Translations under genes and position numbers: made by a program
Shown here: positions 1 to 8,162 of the stretch, piece after piece
How positions within the stretch are numbered: the stretch's first letter is position 1
Layout of the letters: each line of letters starts with the position of its first letter
Notes under the pieces: generated by a model
Seen by the model: only the letters and a program-made list of their open reading frames with translations
Database searches by the model: none
Told to the model about the DNA's origin: nothing
DNA from: Nocardioides bruguierae
GTDB lineage: Bacteria > Actinomycetota > Actinomycetes > Propionibacteriales > Nocardioidaceae
NCBI RefSeq assembly: GCF_023656415.1
Contig: NZ_JAMOIL010000008.1
Span: 124,001-188,000, forward strand
Reading direction: 5' to 3'
DNA: 64,000 nt

Positions 1-635
1 CCCGGGTGCTGGCCGCGTTCCGGCTCGACGTCACCATCGCCATCGCGGTCACCGCCCTGACCACCGTCCTGGCGATCGTCATCGGCCTCGTGGCCGGCAT
101 GTACGACTCCCACCGGGGGCCGCTCGGCTGGGCGGCCCGCCTGCTCGGCCGGCTCATCGACCTGGTGCAGGCGATCCCGGTGATGATCGCCGGGCTGGTC
201 GTGGTGTCGTTCTTCGGCCGCAACTCGCTGGTGATCTCGCTGGCCCTGGCCGTCGTCCTGGTGCCGTTCTCGGCCCGCCTCATGCGCACCGAGGTCGGCG
301 TGGTCAAGCACGCCGGCTACCTCGACGCCGGGCGCCTCTCGGGCGAGTCCGAGCTGCGCATCCTGGTGCGCCGGGTGCTGCCGAACTCGCTGCTGCCGGT
401 CATCGAGAACACCTCGGCGATCTTCGGCATGGCGATCATCTTCTGCGCCGCCCTCGGCTTCCTCGGCGTCGGCGTGCCGGTGCCCACCGCCGAGTGGGGC
501 TCGATGCTCGCCACCGGCGCCCCGGACGCCGCCGTCGGCCGCTGGTGGGGCGTCCTCTTCCCCTCGCTCGCTCTCGGCTACGCCGTCTGGTCGGCCTCCA
601 CGCTCATCTCCGCCTTCGACCGCGACAAGGGCTGA
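1..635 (+). CDS. Oligopeptide/dipeptide ABC transporter permease (DppC type), 5' partial
   Basis: The reading frame is open to the left edge, so the start lies outside the window; the GTG at 6 is only the first in-window candidate. The 209 visible residues form several hydrophobic segments. They carry the cytoplasmic coupling loop of binding-protein-dependent permeases (YLDAGRLSGESELRILVRR, about residues 104-122), which contacts the ATPases, and the DppC-like ending GVGVPVPTAEWGSML. It would be one of two inner-membrane permeases of the importer formed with the lipoprotein at 883 and the ATPases at 2612 and 3472. The partner permease is presumably just upstream. The substrate cannot be told from the permease; the family moves peptides, nickel, opines and other small organics. 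Confidence 0.9.
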   Translation, partial: RVLAAFRLDVTIAIAVTALTTVLAIVIGLVAGMYDSHRGPLGWAARLLGRLIDLVQAIPVMIAGLVVVSFFGRNSLVISLALAVVLVPFSARLMRTEVGVVKHAGYLDAGRLSGESELRILVRRVLPNSLLPVIENTSAIFGMAIIFCAALGFLGVGVPVPTAEWGSMLATGAPDAAVGRWWGVLFPSLALGYAVWSASTLISAFDRDKG

Positions 636-730
636 CGCCCCGGCCGCCTCTCTCCGCCCCGTCTCACCACCCAGCTCCCGGCTCCCACCAGGGACGTCGG
701 CCGGGCCGGTGCGCCCTGCGCTCGGGCGCG

Positions 731-800
731 CCACCCACCAGCACCACCCACCAGCACCACCCACCAGCACCACCCACCAGCACCACCCACCAGCACCACC
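731..800. repeat. 13-bp tandem repeat, five full copies plus five bases
   Basis: The unit CCACCCACCAGCA is repeated perfectly five times from 731 to 795 and trails into CCACC. It lies in the 247-bp gap between the permease stop and the lipoprotein start at 883, so it would sit in the leader of a co-transcript or near a promoter. The period is not a multiple of three and the block is C-rich on the top strand. Copy number could vary by slippage. I see no other feature in this gap beyond the weakly purine-rich stretch before the ATG at 883. Confidence 0.9.
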
Positions 801-882
801 GGCAACGGCGCCGTCCTCTCTCTCGGAAACCGCCCACACGCACCCTCCGCGTGCCACGGAAACGAACGGAGCTCCCCTGCTC

Positions 883-2520
883 ATGAAGAACCGCACCAGG
901 ACTCGCCTCGGAGTCCTCCTCGCCGCCGGGTCGCTCCTGGCCCTGGCCGCCTGCTCCGGCGGCAGCTCGGGGTCGGACAGCGCCGCCTCCGACTCCGACA
1001 CCCTCGTCATCGCGACCGCGTCGCAGCCCGCCGGTTTTGCCTACGAGATCTCCCCGACCGGCTACGAGACCGCCGAGTTCTTCGAGAACACCGGCGCCAC
1101 CCTCATCCGCAACCCGTACGTGGACAACGAGGACGGCACCGCCCAGCAGCAGGACTACTACAACTTCGAGCCGATGCTCGCGGAGAGCTACGACGTCAGC
1201 AAGGACGGGCTCACCTACACGTTCCACCTCGACCCCGACGCGGTCAGCGTGAACGGCAACCAGCTGACGTCGGAGGACGTCGTCTTCACGATGCAGCGCC
1301 GGTTCAAGACCGACACCAGCATCAACGCCTTCATCTCCGCGCCGATGTTCACCGACCCCGACACCCAGGTGAAGGCCATCGACGACGAGACCGTCGCGTT
1401 CACCGTGGAGAAGAAGTCCTACGGCTTCACGCTGCTCTCGCTGCTGGCGAACATCCCCTACACGATCTACGACAGCACCGAGCTGAAGAAGCACGTCACC
1501 GACGACGACCCGTACGCCGTCGAGTGGTCCAACACCCACCCCAACTTCGGCTTCGGCGCCTACAGCGTCGCCGACTACACCCCCGGTGAGCAGATCGTCT
1601 ACGAGGCCAACGAGGACTTCGTCCTGGGCGCCCCGAGCGTGAAGCGCATCGTGCAGCGCGTCGTCTCCGACGCCGGCCAGCGCGCCAACCTGCTCGCCTC
1701 CGGCGACGTCGACATCGCCACCCAGCTGCGCCCGGCCGACCAGGTCGACCTCGCCGACAGCGACGAGGCCAACATCTACACGGTCGACTCCAACGCGTTC
1801 GTGTACATGCCGCTGACCACCACCATGGAGCCCTTCGACGACGTCACCGTGCGTCAGGCGCTCACCCACGCGATCCCCTACGACGACATCATCAACGACG
1901 TCTACCGCGGTCGCGCCTCGGAGCTCTCCGGCATCCTCGGCTCCAGCGCCCCGGGCTACTCCGACGAGGGCCTCTCGCCCTACACCTACGACCCCGAGCT
2001 CGCGAAGTCGATGCTCGAGGACGCCGGCTACACCGACCCGGTCGAGTTCACGCTGACGGTCAACAACTCCTACCCCGACCTGGAGGAGGTCGCGACCCAG
2101 ATCCAGACCGCGGCCGCCGACGCCGGCTTCGACGTCACCATCGACGAGGTCAACTACGCCACCTTCCAGGAGGGCCTGAGCGCCAAGACCTTTCAGGCCT
2201 CCATGGGTCGCGACTACGCGATCGTCCAGTCCCCGCCGTACGTCCTCGGCCTCTTCTACACCGCCGGCTCGCCGATCAACTGGCCGAACTGGGAGGACCA
2301 GGACTTCTACGACGCCCTCGACGCCGGCAACAACGGCGGCGACCCGCTCTCCGACGCGTCCGGCGCCTACTGGAACGAGGCCGAGCAGATCATGCGCGAC
2401 CAGGTGCCGACCATCTGGATGAACTACGTCCAGCCGCTCAACGCCTTCGCCACGGACGTCGACGGCTACGCGTTCCGCTCCGACAACGTCATCGACTACT
2501 CGAACCTGTCGGTCGGCTGA
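883..2520 (+). CDS. ABC transporter substrate-binding lipoprotein, family 5 (peptide/nickel type)
   Basis: The 545-residue protein starts at ATG 883; the frame is open further upstream but there it crosses the 13-bp repeats. The N-terminus is a lipoprotein signal: MKNRTR, a hydrophobic stretch, then the lipobox LAAC with Cys near residue 24 and a Gly/Ser-rich linker. The rest matches SBP family 5 (DppA/OppA) in length and pattern, for example the LTYTFHLDPDAVSVNG region and the segment containing DDVTVRQALTHAIPYD. It would be anchored outside the membrane and deliver substrate to the permeases. A 13-bp-stem hairpin follows at 2554, which could keep this gene more highly expressed than the ATPases downstream. 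The ligand is not identifiable. Confidence 0.93.
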   Translation: MKNRTRTRLGVLLAAGSLLALAACSGGSSGSDSAASDSDTLVIATASQPAGFAYEISPTGYETAEFFENTGATLIRNPYVDNEDGTAQQQDYYNFEPMLAESYDVSKDGLTYTFHLDPDAVSVNGNQLTSEDVVFTMQRRFKTDTSINAFISAPMFTDPDTQVKAIDDETVAFTVEKKSYGFTLLSLLANIPYTIYDSTELKKHVTDDDPYAVEWSNTHPNFGFGAYSVADYTPGEQIVYEANEDFVLGAPSVKRIVQRVVSDAGQRANLLASGDVDIATQLRPADQVDLADSDEANIYTVDSNAFVYMPLTTTMEPFDDVTVRQALTHAIPYDDIINDVYRGRASELSGILGSSAPGYSDEGLSPYTYDPELAKSMLEDAGYTDPVEFTLTVNNSYPDLEEVATQIQTAAADAGFDVTIDEVNYATFQEGLSAKTFQASMGRDYAIVQSPPYVLGLFYTAGSPINWPNWEDQDFYDALDAGNNGGDPLSDASGAYWNEAEQIMRDQVPTIWMNYVQPLNAFATDVDGYAFRSDNVIDYSNLSVG

Positions 2521-2553
2521 CGCACCCCGCCTGATCCAGGCGTCTGATCACAG

Positions 2554-2586
2554 CCCGCGGGGCCGGTCCACCACCGGCCCCGCGGG
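2554..2586 (+). terminator. Intercistronic hairpin after the binding-protein gene
   Basis: A perfect 13-bp stem (CCCGCGGGGCCGG, 2554-2566, paired with 2574-2586) encloses a 7-nt loop. No T-run follows. It lies between the binding-protein stop and the ATPase ribosome site (GGAGGA near 2600), which fits a partial terminator or mRNA-stabilising hairpin rather than an operon end. Confidence 0.6.
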
Positions 2587-2611
2587 CCCCACCCCCGGCG
2601 GGAGGACACCC

Positions 2612-3471
<860 letters not shown>

Positions 3472-3475
<4 letters not shown>

Positions 3476-4248
3476 GCGGCGTGCACCTCGCGGTCGAGGG
3501 CGCGGTCAAGCGCTACGGACGGGCCACCGCCCTGGCCGGCGTCGACCTCATCGTCCACCCCGGCGACCGGCTCGGCCTGGTCGGCGAGTCCGGCTCCGGC
3601 AAGTCCACGCTCGGCCGGCTCCTGCTCGGCCTGGAGCACCCGGAGGAGGGCAGCGTCCTCGTCGACGGCCGCGAGCTGCGCTCCGTGCTCTCCACCCGCT
3701 CCGGCCGGCTCGGCTACCGCCGCCGGGTGCAGCTCGTCGCGCAGGACACCAGCTCGACGTTCGACCCCCGGCACTCGGTGGGCGACTCGATCATGGTGCC
3801 GGCCCGCCTGCTCGGCGGGCACGACACCGCCGGCGCCCGCGCCGCGATGGAGCAGGTCGCGACCGAGCTCGAGATCCCCCTCGCGCTCCTCGACCGCCGC
3901 CCGGACCAGCTCTCCGGCGGCCAGCGCCAGCGCATGGCGATCGCCCGGGCGCTCGTCGTGCGACCCGAGCTGGTCGTGGCCGACGAGGTCGTCTCCGCGC
4001 TCGACGTCTCCGTGCAGGGCACGGTGCTGAACCTGCTCAAGCGGTACTGCCGCGAGCACGGCGCCGGCCTCGTCTTCATCTCCCACGGCCTGCCCGCCAC
4101 GGCGTTCATCACCGAGCGGCTCGTCGTGCTCTACCACGGCGTGGTCGCCGAGACCGGCCCCACGGACCAGGTGCTCGAGCACCCCCAGGACCCCTACACC
4201 CGCAGCCTCGTCGCCGCCTACGCGTTCTCCGACGCCGACGCGGTCTGA
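3472..4248 (+). CDS. ABC transporter ATP-binding protein (DppF type)
   Basis: Second ATPase of the importer, 258 residues, starting at the ATG that overlaps the upstream stop. The frame continues upstream, but the overlap start gives the standard length. Walker A is GESGSGKST, the signature LSGGQRQRM, and Walker [13 protein letters not shown]. The last has Val where most family members have Pro (DEPVSALD). Its ending [14 protein letters not shown] matches oligopeptide ATPases. It closes the transporter part of the cluster and is followed within 90 bp by the monooxygenase. Confidence 0.93.
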
Positions 4249-4337
4249 GTCGCTCCCACTCATCCCCTCACGGCGGCACCCGCGTCGCCCACCAGCCACT
4301 CCCCTGAGCTTCACCCCACGAAAGGAAACGCAGCATC

Positions 4338-5672
4338 ATGTTCCACCTCGGATGGTTCCTCGGCAACGGCTTCGGCATCCAGGCCTGGTCGCAGACCAAC
4401 GGCGACGGCCCCTGGACCGGCACCAACATCACCGACTGGACGAAGCCCGACCTCTACCAGGACCTCGCCCGGGGCCTGGACCGCGCCGGCTTCGACTACA
4501 TCCTCATCGAGGACACCGCGATGGTGGAGGACTCCTACCAGGGCTCCGCCGACACCTCGCTTCGCCGCGGCTTCATGGCGCCGAAGAACGACCCGATGCC
4601 GCTGGTGCCGCTGATGACCGCGGCGTCCAAGAACATCGGCATCATCCCGACGTTCTCGACCATCCAGTACCCGCCGTACATGGCCGCCCGCCTCGGCGTC
4701 ACGCTCGACCACCTCACCGAGGGTCGGGTCGGCATGAACGTCGTGACCTCGGTGACCGACCGCGTGGCCCAGAACTACGGCTACGAGGAGCACCTCGCCC
4801 ACGACGAGCGCTACGAGATGGCGATGGAGTGGGTGGACGTCGTCCAGCAGCTCCAGGGCTCCTGGCTGCCCGGCGCCGTCGTGGCCGACGCCGACGGCGG
4901 CGTCTACGCCGACCACACCAAGGTCAAGCCGATCGACCACGTGGGCAAGTTCTTCCGCAGCCGCGGCCCGCTGAACACGATCCCCGGCCCGCAGGGCAAG
5001 GTGCCGATCTGCTCGGCCGGCTCCTCCGAGGCCGGCCGCACCCTGGCCGCCATGTACGACGACACGATGATCGCCCTGGCCAAGACGCCGGAGTCCGCCA
5101 AGGCCCTGCGTGAGGACATGCGGGCCCGCGTCGCCGCCAACGGCCGCAACCCCGACGACTTCAAGATCTTCTTCATCGTCTCCCCCACCATCGAGGACAC
5201 CGACGAGCACGCCCTCGAGGCGGCGGCGAAGTACAAGGCGTACATGGCCTCCGACAAGGGAGTCGAGTACAACCTGTGGAACATGTCCTACACCTCCGGC
5301 GGCCGCATCGACTTCGGCGCGATCGACCCGGACACCAAGGTCGAGGACATCGACCTCTCGAAGCAGAACGGTGAGTACACCTCCATCGAGAAGCTCTTCG
5401 AGAACCAGGAGGGCCGCACCCTGCGCGAGGTCGTGGCCGACTCGTTCCAGATCAACGACCTCGGCTTCGTCGGCTCCCCCGACACCGTGGCCGCCAAGAT
5501 GGGCGAGTTCATGGACGGCGTCGGTGGCGACGGCTTCCTCATGTACCTGCCGACCACCCGCCACAACATCGCGAAGGTGGCCGACGGCCTCGGCCCGGCC
5601 CTGCGCCGGCGCGGCCTGATCCGCGAGGAGTACACCGGCGGCTCCCTGCGGGACAACCTGCTGCAGTTCTGA
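4338..5672 (+). CDS. LLM-class flavin-dependent monooxygenase (NtaA/SnaA/DszA family)
   Basis: The 444-residue protein belongs to the two-component FMNH2-dependent monooxygenases of the bacterial-luciferase superfamily. Supporting features are the N-terminal WSQTNGDGPWTGTN, the EDT motif early on, the FSTIQYPPYMAARL and GMNVVTS segments, and the late GSPDTVAAKMGEF helix typical of NtaA-type enzymes. Such enzymes oxidise substrates such as nitrilotriacetate, EDTA or organosulfur compounds and need a flavin reductase, which is not in this window. AAAGGAAA lies 11-18 bases before ATG 4338. Co-localisation with an oligopeptide-type importer resembles EDTA/NTA degradation clusters, but other substrates are equally possible. 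Confidence 0.88.
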   Translation: MFHLGWFLGNGFGIQAWSQTNGDGPWTGTNITDWTKPDLYQDLARGLDRAGFDYILIEDTAMVEDSYQGSADTSLRRGFMAPKNDPMPLVPLMTAASKNIGIIPTFSTIQYPPYMAARLGVTLDHLTEGRVGMNVVTSVTDRVAQNYGYEEHLAHDERYEMAMEWVDVVQQLQGSWLPGAVVADADGGVYADHTKVKPIDHVGKFFRSRGPLNTIPGPQGKVPICSAGSSEAGRTLAAMYDDTMIALAKTPESAKALREDMRARVAANGRNPDDFKIFFIVSPTIEDTDEHALEAAAKYKAYMASDKGVEYNLWNMSYTSGGRIDFGAIDPDTKVEDIDLSKQNGEYTSIEKLFENQEGRTLREVVADSFQINDLGFVGSPDTVAAKMGEFMDGVGGDGFLMYLPTTRHNIAKVADGLGPALRRRGLIREEYTGGSLRDNLLQF

Positions 5673-5693
5673 CGGCTCGCCCGTCACCGGCAC

Positions 5694-5733
5694 GGCGCGG
5701 CGCCGGCCACCCCCGGGTGGTCGGCGCCGCGCC
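5694..5733 (+). terminator. Strong hairpin after the monooxygenase gene
   Basis: The arm 5694-5711 pairs over 18 bp with 5716-5733 (one G-U pair), with a 4-nt loop. It begins about 20 bases after the monooxygenase stop. No U-tract follows. It probably ends most transcripts of the importer-monooxygenase operon; the aldo/keto reductase at 5806 may have its own promoter or rely on read-through. Confidence 0.7.
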
Positions 5734-5805
5734 GCGTCCGCCGCTCCCCTCCCTCTCCTTTCCTGCTGCTCCCCCTCCCGTTCTCCCACCTGGAAGGCAC
5801 CCCTC

Positions 5806-6774
5806 GTGGACCACACCCGGCTCGGCTCGACCGGCCTCCGCATCCCCCACCTCGCCCTCGGCTGCATGAGCGTCGGCGACTCCTCGCGCGGCGGGCACCC
5901 GTGGGTGCTCGACGAGGACGCGGCGGCGCCGCTGTTCACCCAGGCGCTCGAGCTCGGCATGACGTTCTGGGACACCGCCAACAGCTACAACCTCGGCTCC
6001 TCGGAGGAGATCGTCGGGCGCGCGGTGCGCCGGTACACGCGGCGCGAGGACGTCGTCCTGGCGACCAAGCTGTGCCTGCCCGTGGGCGACGGCCCGGGCG
6101 GGTCCGGCCTGTCACGGCGGGCCGTGATGGAGCAGGTGGACGCCTCGCTCACGCGGCTCGGTACCGACTACGTCGACCTGTACCAGATCCACCGCTTCGA
6201 CCCGCTCACGCCGGTCGAGGAGACGATGGAGGCCCTGCACGACGTGGTGAAGGCGGGCAAGGTCCGCTACCTCGGAGCCTCGTCCATGTGGACGTGGCAG
6301 CTGGCCAAGCTCCAGACCGCCGCCCTGCTGGGCGGCTGGACCCCGTTCGTGACCATGCAGGACCAGTACTCCCTGCTCATGCGTGAGGAGGAGCGGGAGA
6401 TGTTCGGCTACCTCGCCGACACCGGCATGGGCTCGCTGCCCTGGTCTCCCCTGGCCCGCGGACGCGTCACCCGGCCCTGGGGCCAGCAGACCGCCCGCTC
6501 CTCCTCCGACCTGTTCGAGGGCGTCGTCGACCCGGCCTCCGACGAGGGCACCGTCAACGCGGTCGAGAAGGTCGCGGCCGAGCGGGGCGTGCCGATGGCG
6601 CAGGTCGCGCTCGCGTGGGTGCTGCGCAACCCCGTCGTGGACGCACCGATCGTGGGCGCCACCAAGCCCCACCACCTCACCGACGCGGTCGCGGCCCTCG
6701 GCCTCGACCTCTCCGACGACGAGGTCACCCTCCTCGAGGCCTCCTACACCCCCCGCCTCCCCACCGGCTTCTGA
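5806..6774 (+). CDS. Aldo/keto reductase
   Basis: A 322-residue NADPH-dependent oxidoreductase of the AKR superfamily (TIM barrel, cytoplasmic). The N-terminal LGSTGLRIPHLALGCMSVGD is typical. The catalytic tetrad can be placed as Asp in FWDTANSYN, Tyr in the same motif, Lys in LATKL and His in YQIHRFDP. The C-terminal cofactor region VVDAPIVGATKPHHL also fits. The start is GTG 5806 with TGGAAGG about 9 bases before it. It lies downstream of the monooxygenase and could reduce an aldehyde released by it, but that link is only positional. The repeat block begins right after its stop. Confidence 0.92.
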   Translation: MDHTRLGSTGLRIPHLALGCMSVGDSSRGGHPWVLDEDAAAPLFTQALELGMTFWDTANSYNLGSSEEIVGRAVRRYTRREDVVLATKLCLPVGDGPGGSGLSRRAVMEQVDASLTRLGTDYVDLYQIHRFDPLTPVEETMEALHDVVKAGKVRYLGASSMWTWQLAKLQTAALLGGWTPFVTMQDQYSLLMREEEREMFGYLADTGMGSLPWSPLARGRVTRPWGQQTARSSSDLFEGVVDPASDEGTVNAVEKVAAERGVPMAQVALAWVLRNPVVDAPIVGATKPHHLTDAVAALGLDLSDDEVTLLEASYTPRLPTGF

Positions 6775-6780
6775 CGCCCC

Positions 6781-7467
6781 CACCGGTCGTCGAGGTGCGA
6801 GGAGCCCCAGCAGCCACCGGTCGTCGAGGTGCGAGGAGCCCCAGCGGCCACCGGTCGTCGAGGTGCGAGGAGCCCCAGCGGCCACCGGTCGTCGAGGTGC
6901 GAGGAGCCCCAGCGACGAGCCACGAGACGCCCGCACCCGACCACGACGCACCCCACCGCCACCTACACCGGCCTCGCACCTCGACCACCGAACTGCCCCA
7001 CCGGTCGTCGAGGTGCGAGGAGCCCCGGCGACGAGCCACGAGACGCCCGCACCCGACCGGGGCCCGGACCACGAACACGTGCACGGGTCTCGTGGCTCGG
7101 CCGTAGCCGGCCTCGCACCTCGACCACCGAACGCCCCCACCGGTCGTCGAGGTGCGAGGAGCCCCAGCAGCCACCGGTCGTCGAGGTGCGAGGAGCCCCA
7201 GCGACGAGCCACGAGACGCCCGCACCCGACCGGGGCCGGGACCACGAGCACGTGCACGGGTCTCGTGGCTCGGCCGTAGCCGGCCTCGCACCTCGACCAC
7301 CGAACGCCCCCACCGGTCGTCGAGGTGCGAGGAGCCCCGGCGACGACCGGTCGTCGAGGTGCGAGGAGCCCCAGCGGCCACCGGTCGTCGAGGTGCGAGG
7401 AGCCCCAGCAGCCACCGGTCGTCGAGGTGCGAGGAGCCCCAGCGACGAGCCACGAGACGCCCGCACC
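6781..7467. repeat. Array of 34-bp repeats and palindromic modules, left of the GIY-YIG gene
   Basis: Eleven near-identical 34-bp units (core GGTCGTCGAGGTGCGAGG) start at 6781, 6815, 6849, 6883, 6999, 7139, 7173, 7311, 7345, 7379 and 7413. The last unit of each run passes into GAGCCACGAGACGCC, a short variable centre, then the inverted counterpart GTCTCGTGGCTCGGCC followed by CCTCGCACCTCGACCACCG. This gives gene-less palindromic modules at 6999-7129 and 7173-7302 (about 130 bp each) and a shortened one at 6883-6990. There is no credible gene; long ORFs here are low-complexity artefacts of the repeats. The whole 695-bp gap between the aldo/keto reductase and the GIY-YIG gene consists of this material. 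Confidence 0.9.
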
Positions 7468-7896
7468 GATCACCGCCCCGCTCCGCCGCGCCTCCGGGCA
7501 AGACCAGGCAGCAGGTCCGTGCGACCGGCGATCAGCGCCTCACGCTTGGCTCGGCCCCACCCCTGCAGCCGCTTCTCGAAGGCGAATGCCTCGTCCACCC
7601 GGGCGAACTCGGCTGCCCAGGCGAGCTGGACAGGACGACGACCTCGCCTGCGGGTGTACGCACTGGCGAGACCCTGGTCGTGCTCCCAGAGACGACGGTC
7701 CAGGTCGATGGTGCTGCCGACGTAGTAGGAGCCGTCGGCGCAGCGGAGGATGTAGGTCCAGGCCATGGGCGGAGCCTTGCCCGTCCTCGACCCCGCACAC
7801 GTCAGCAGCCGGTGCCTGTGGAGAACGGTGGAGGCCGCCGGTCGGGTGCGGGGGTCTCGTGGCTCGGCCGTAGCCGGCCTCGCACCTCGACCACCG
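7413..7896. mobile_element. Candidate GIY-YIG-carrying palindromic element (484 bp)
   Basis: The left end 7413-7467 and right end 7840-7896 are imperfect inverted repeats of each other: GGTGCGGG-GTCTCGTGGCTC and CCTCGCACCTCGAC-ACCG each differ at one base between the arms. The same two ends bound the gene-less modules at 6999, 7173 and 7939, which hold only about 26 bp between them. Here the centre is instead the complete GIY-YIG gene, whose stop codon lies 3 bp inside the left end. I read this as a full-length element with internally deleted relatives. No target-site duplication was established. The name mobile element is inference. Confidence 0.55.
7470..7766 (-). CDS. Small GIY-YIG nuclease-domain protein (UPF0213/YhbQ-like)
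   Basis: The 98-residue protein starts at the ATG complementary to 7764-7766; the frame runs further upstream only through repeat DNA. It is essentially one GIY-YIG domain: WTYILRCADGSYYVGST carries the TYI and YVG halves of the motif, DLDRRLWEH the conserved Arg, and EAFAFEKRLQGWGRAK the metal-binding Glu and basic helix. The family is related to UvrC-N and homing nucleases; small stand-alone members bind and nick DNA, and their roles are poorly defined. It has no partner gene: both sides are repeat DNA whose ends are mirrored around it. A role in spreading or maintaining those repeats is inference. Confidence 0.85.
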   Translation of the reverse strand: MAWTYILRCADGSYYVGSTIDLDRRLWEHDQGLASAYTRRRGRRPVQLAWAAEFARVDEAFAFEKRLQGWGRAKREALIAGRTDLLPGLARRRGGAGR

Positions 7897-7904
7897 AACT
7901 GCTC

Positions 7905-8069
7905 CACCGGTCGTCGAGGTGCGAGGAGCCCCAGCAGCAACCGGTCGTCGAGGTGCGAGGAGCGCCAGCGACGAGCCACGAGACGCCCGCACCCGACCAT
8001 GGCGAGCGCCACCACCACGTGCACGGGTCTCGTGGCTCGGCCGTAGCCGGCCTCGCACCTCGACCACCG
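7905..8069. repeat. 34-bp repeats and palindromic module, right of the GIY-YIG gene
   Basis: Two further 34-bp units start at 7905 and 7939 (the second begins AACCGG). The second passes into a gene-less module, 7939-8069, with the same ends as the modules on the left and a diverged centre that still ends CACGTGCAC. All modules point the same way. The stretch 7767-7839 between the GIY-YIG start and the right element end is unique and may hold its promoter. Confidence 0.88.
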
Positions 8070-8100
8070 AACTGCTCGACCACCTAGGGGGGACAGCACA

Positions 8101-8135
8101 AGGCCCGGCCCACCCCGAGACGGTGGGCCGGGCCT
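8101..8135 (-). terminator. Hairpin terminator of the leftward sugar operon
   Basis: AGGCCCGGCCCACC (8101-8114) pairs perfectly with 8122-8135, leaving a 7-nt loop. It lies 28 bases beyond the stop of the last gene of the leftward operon and just before the repeat block. Confidence 0.75.
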
Positions 8136-8162
8136 CGCGGGTCCGGTGCGGGTCCTGGCGGG

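Noticed and set aside
6781..8069. CRISPR array
   Set aside because: The 34-bp repeats abut directly or are separated by conserved inverted sequence, not by unique spacers of constant length, and there are no cas genes.
6775..8099. Long ORFs on both strands through the repeat block
   Set aside because: Their translations are repeated RCEEPQ/PRTSTTGG-type low-complexity strings produced by the repeats; only the 98-residue GIY-YIG protein has a recognisable domain.
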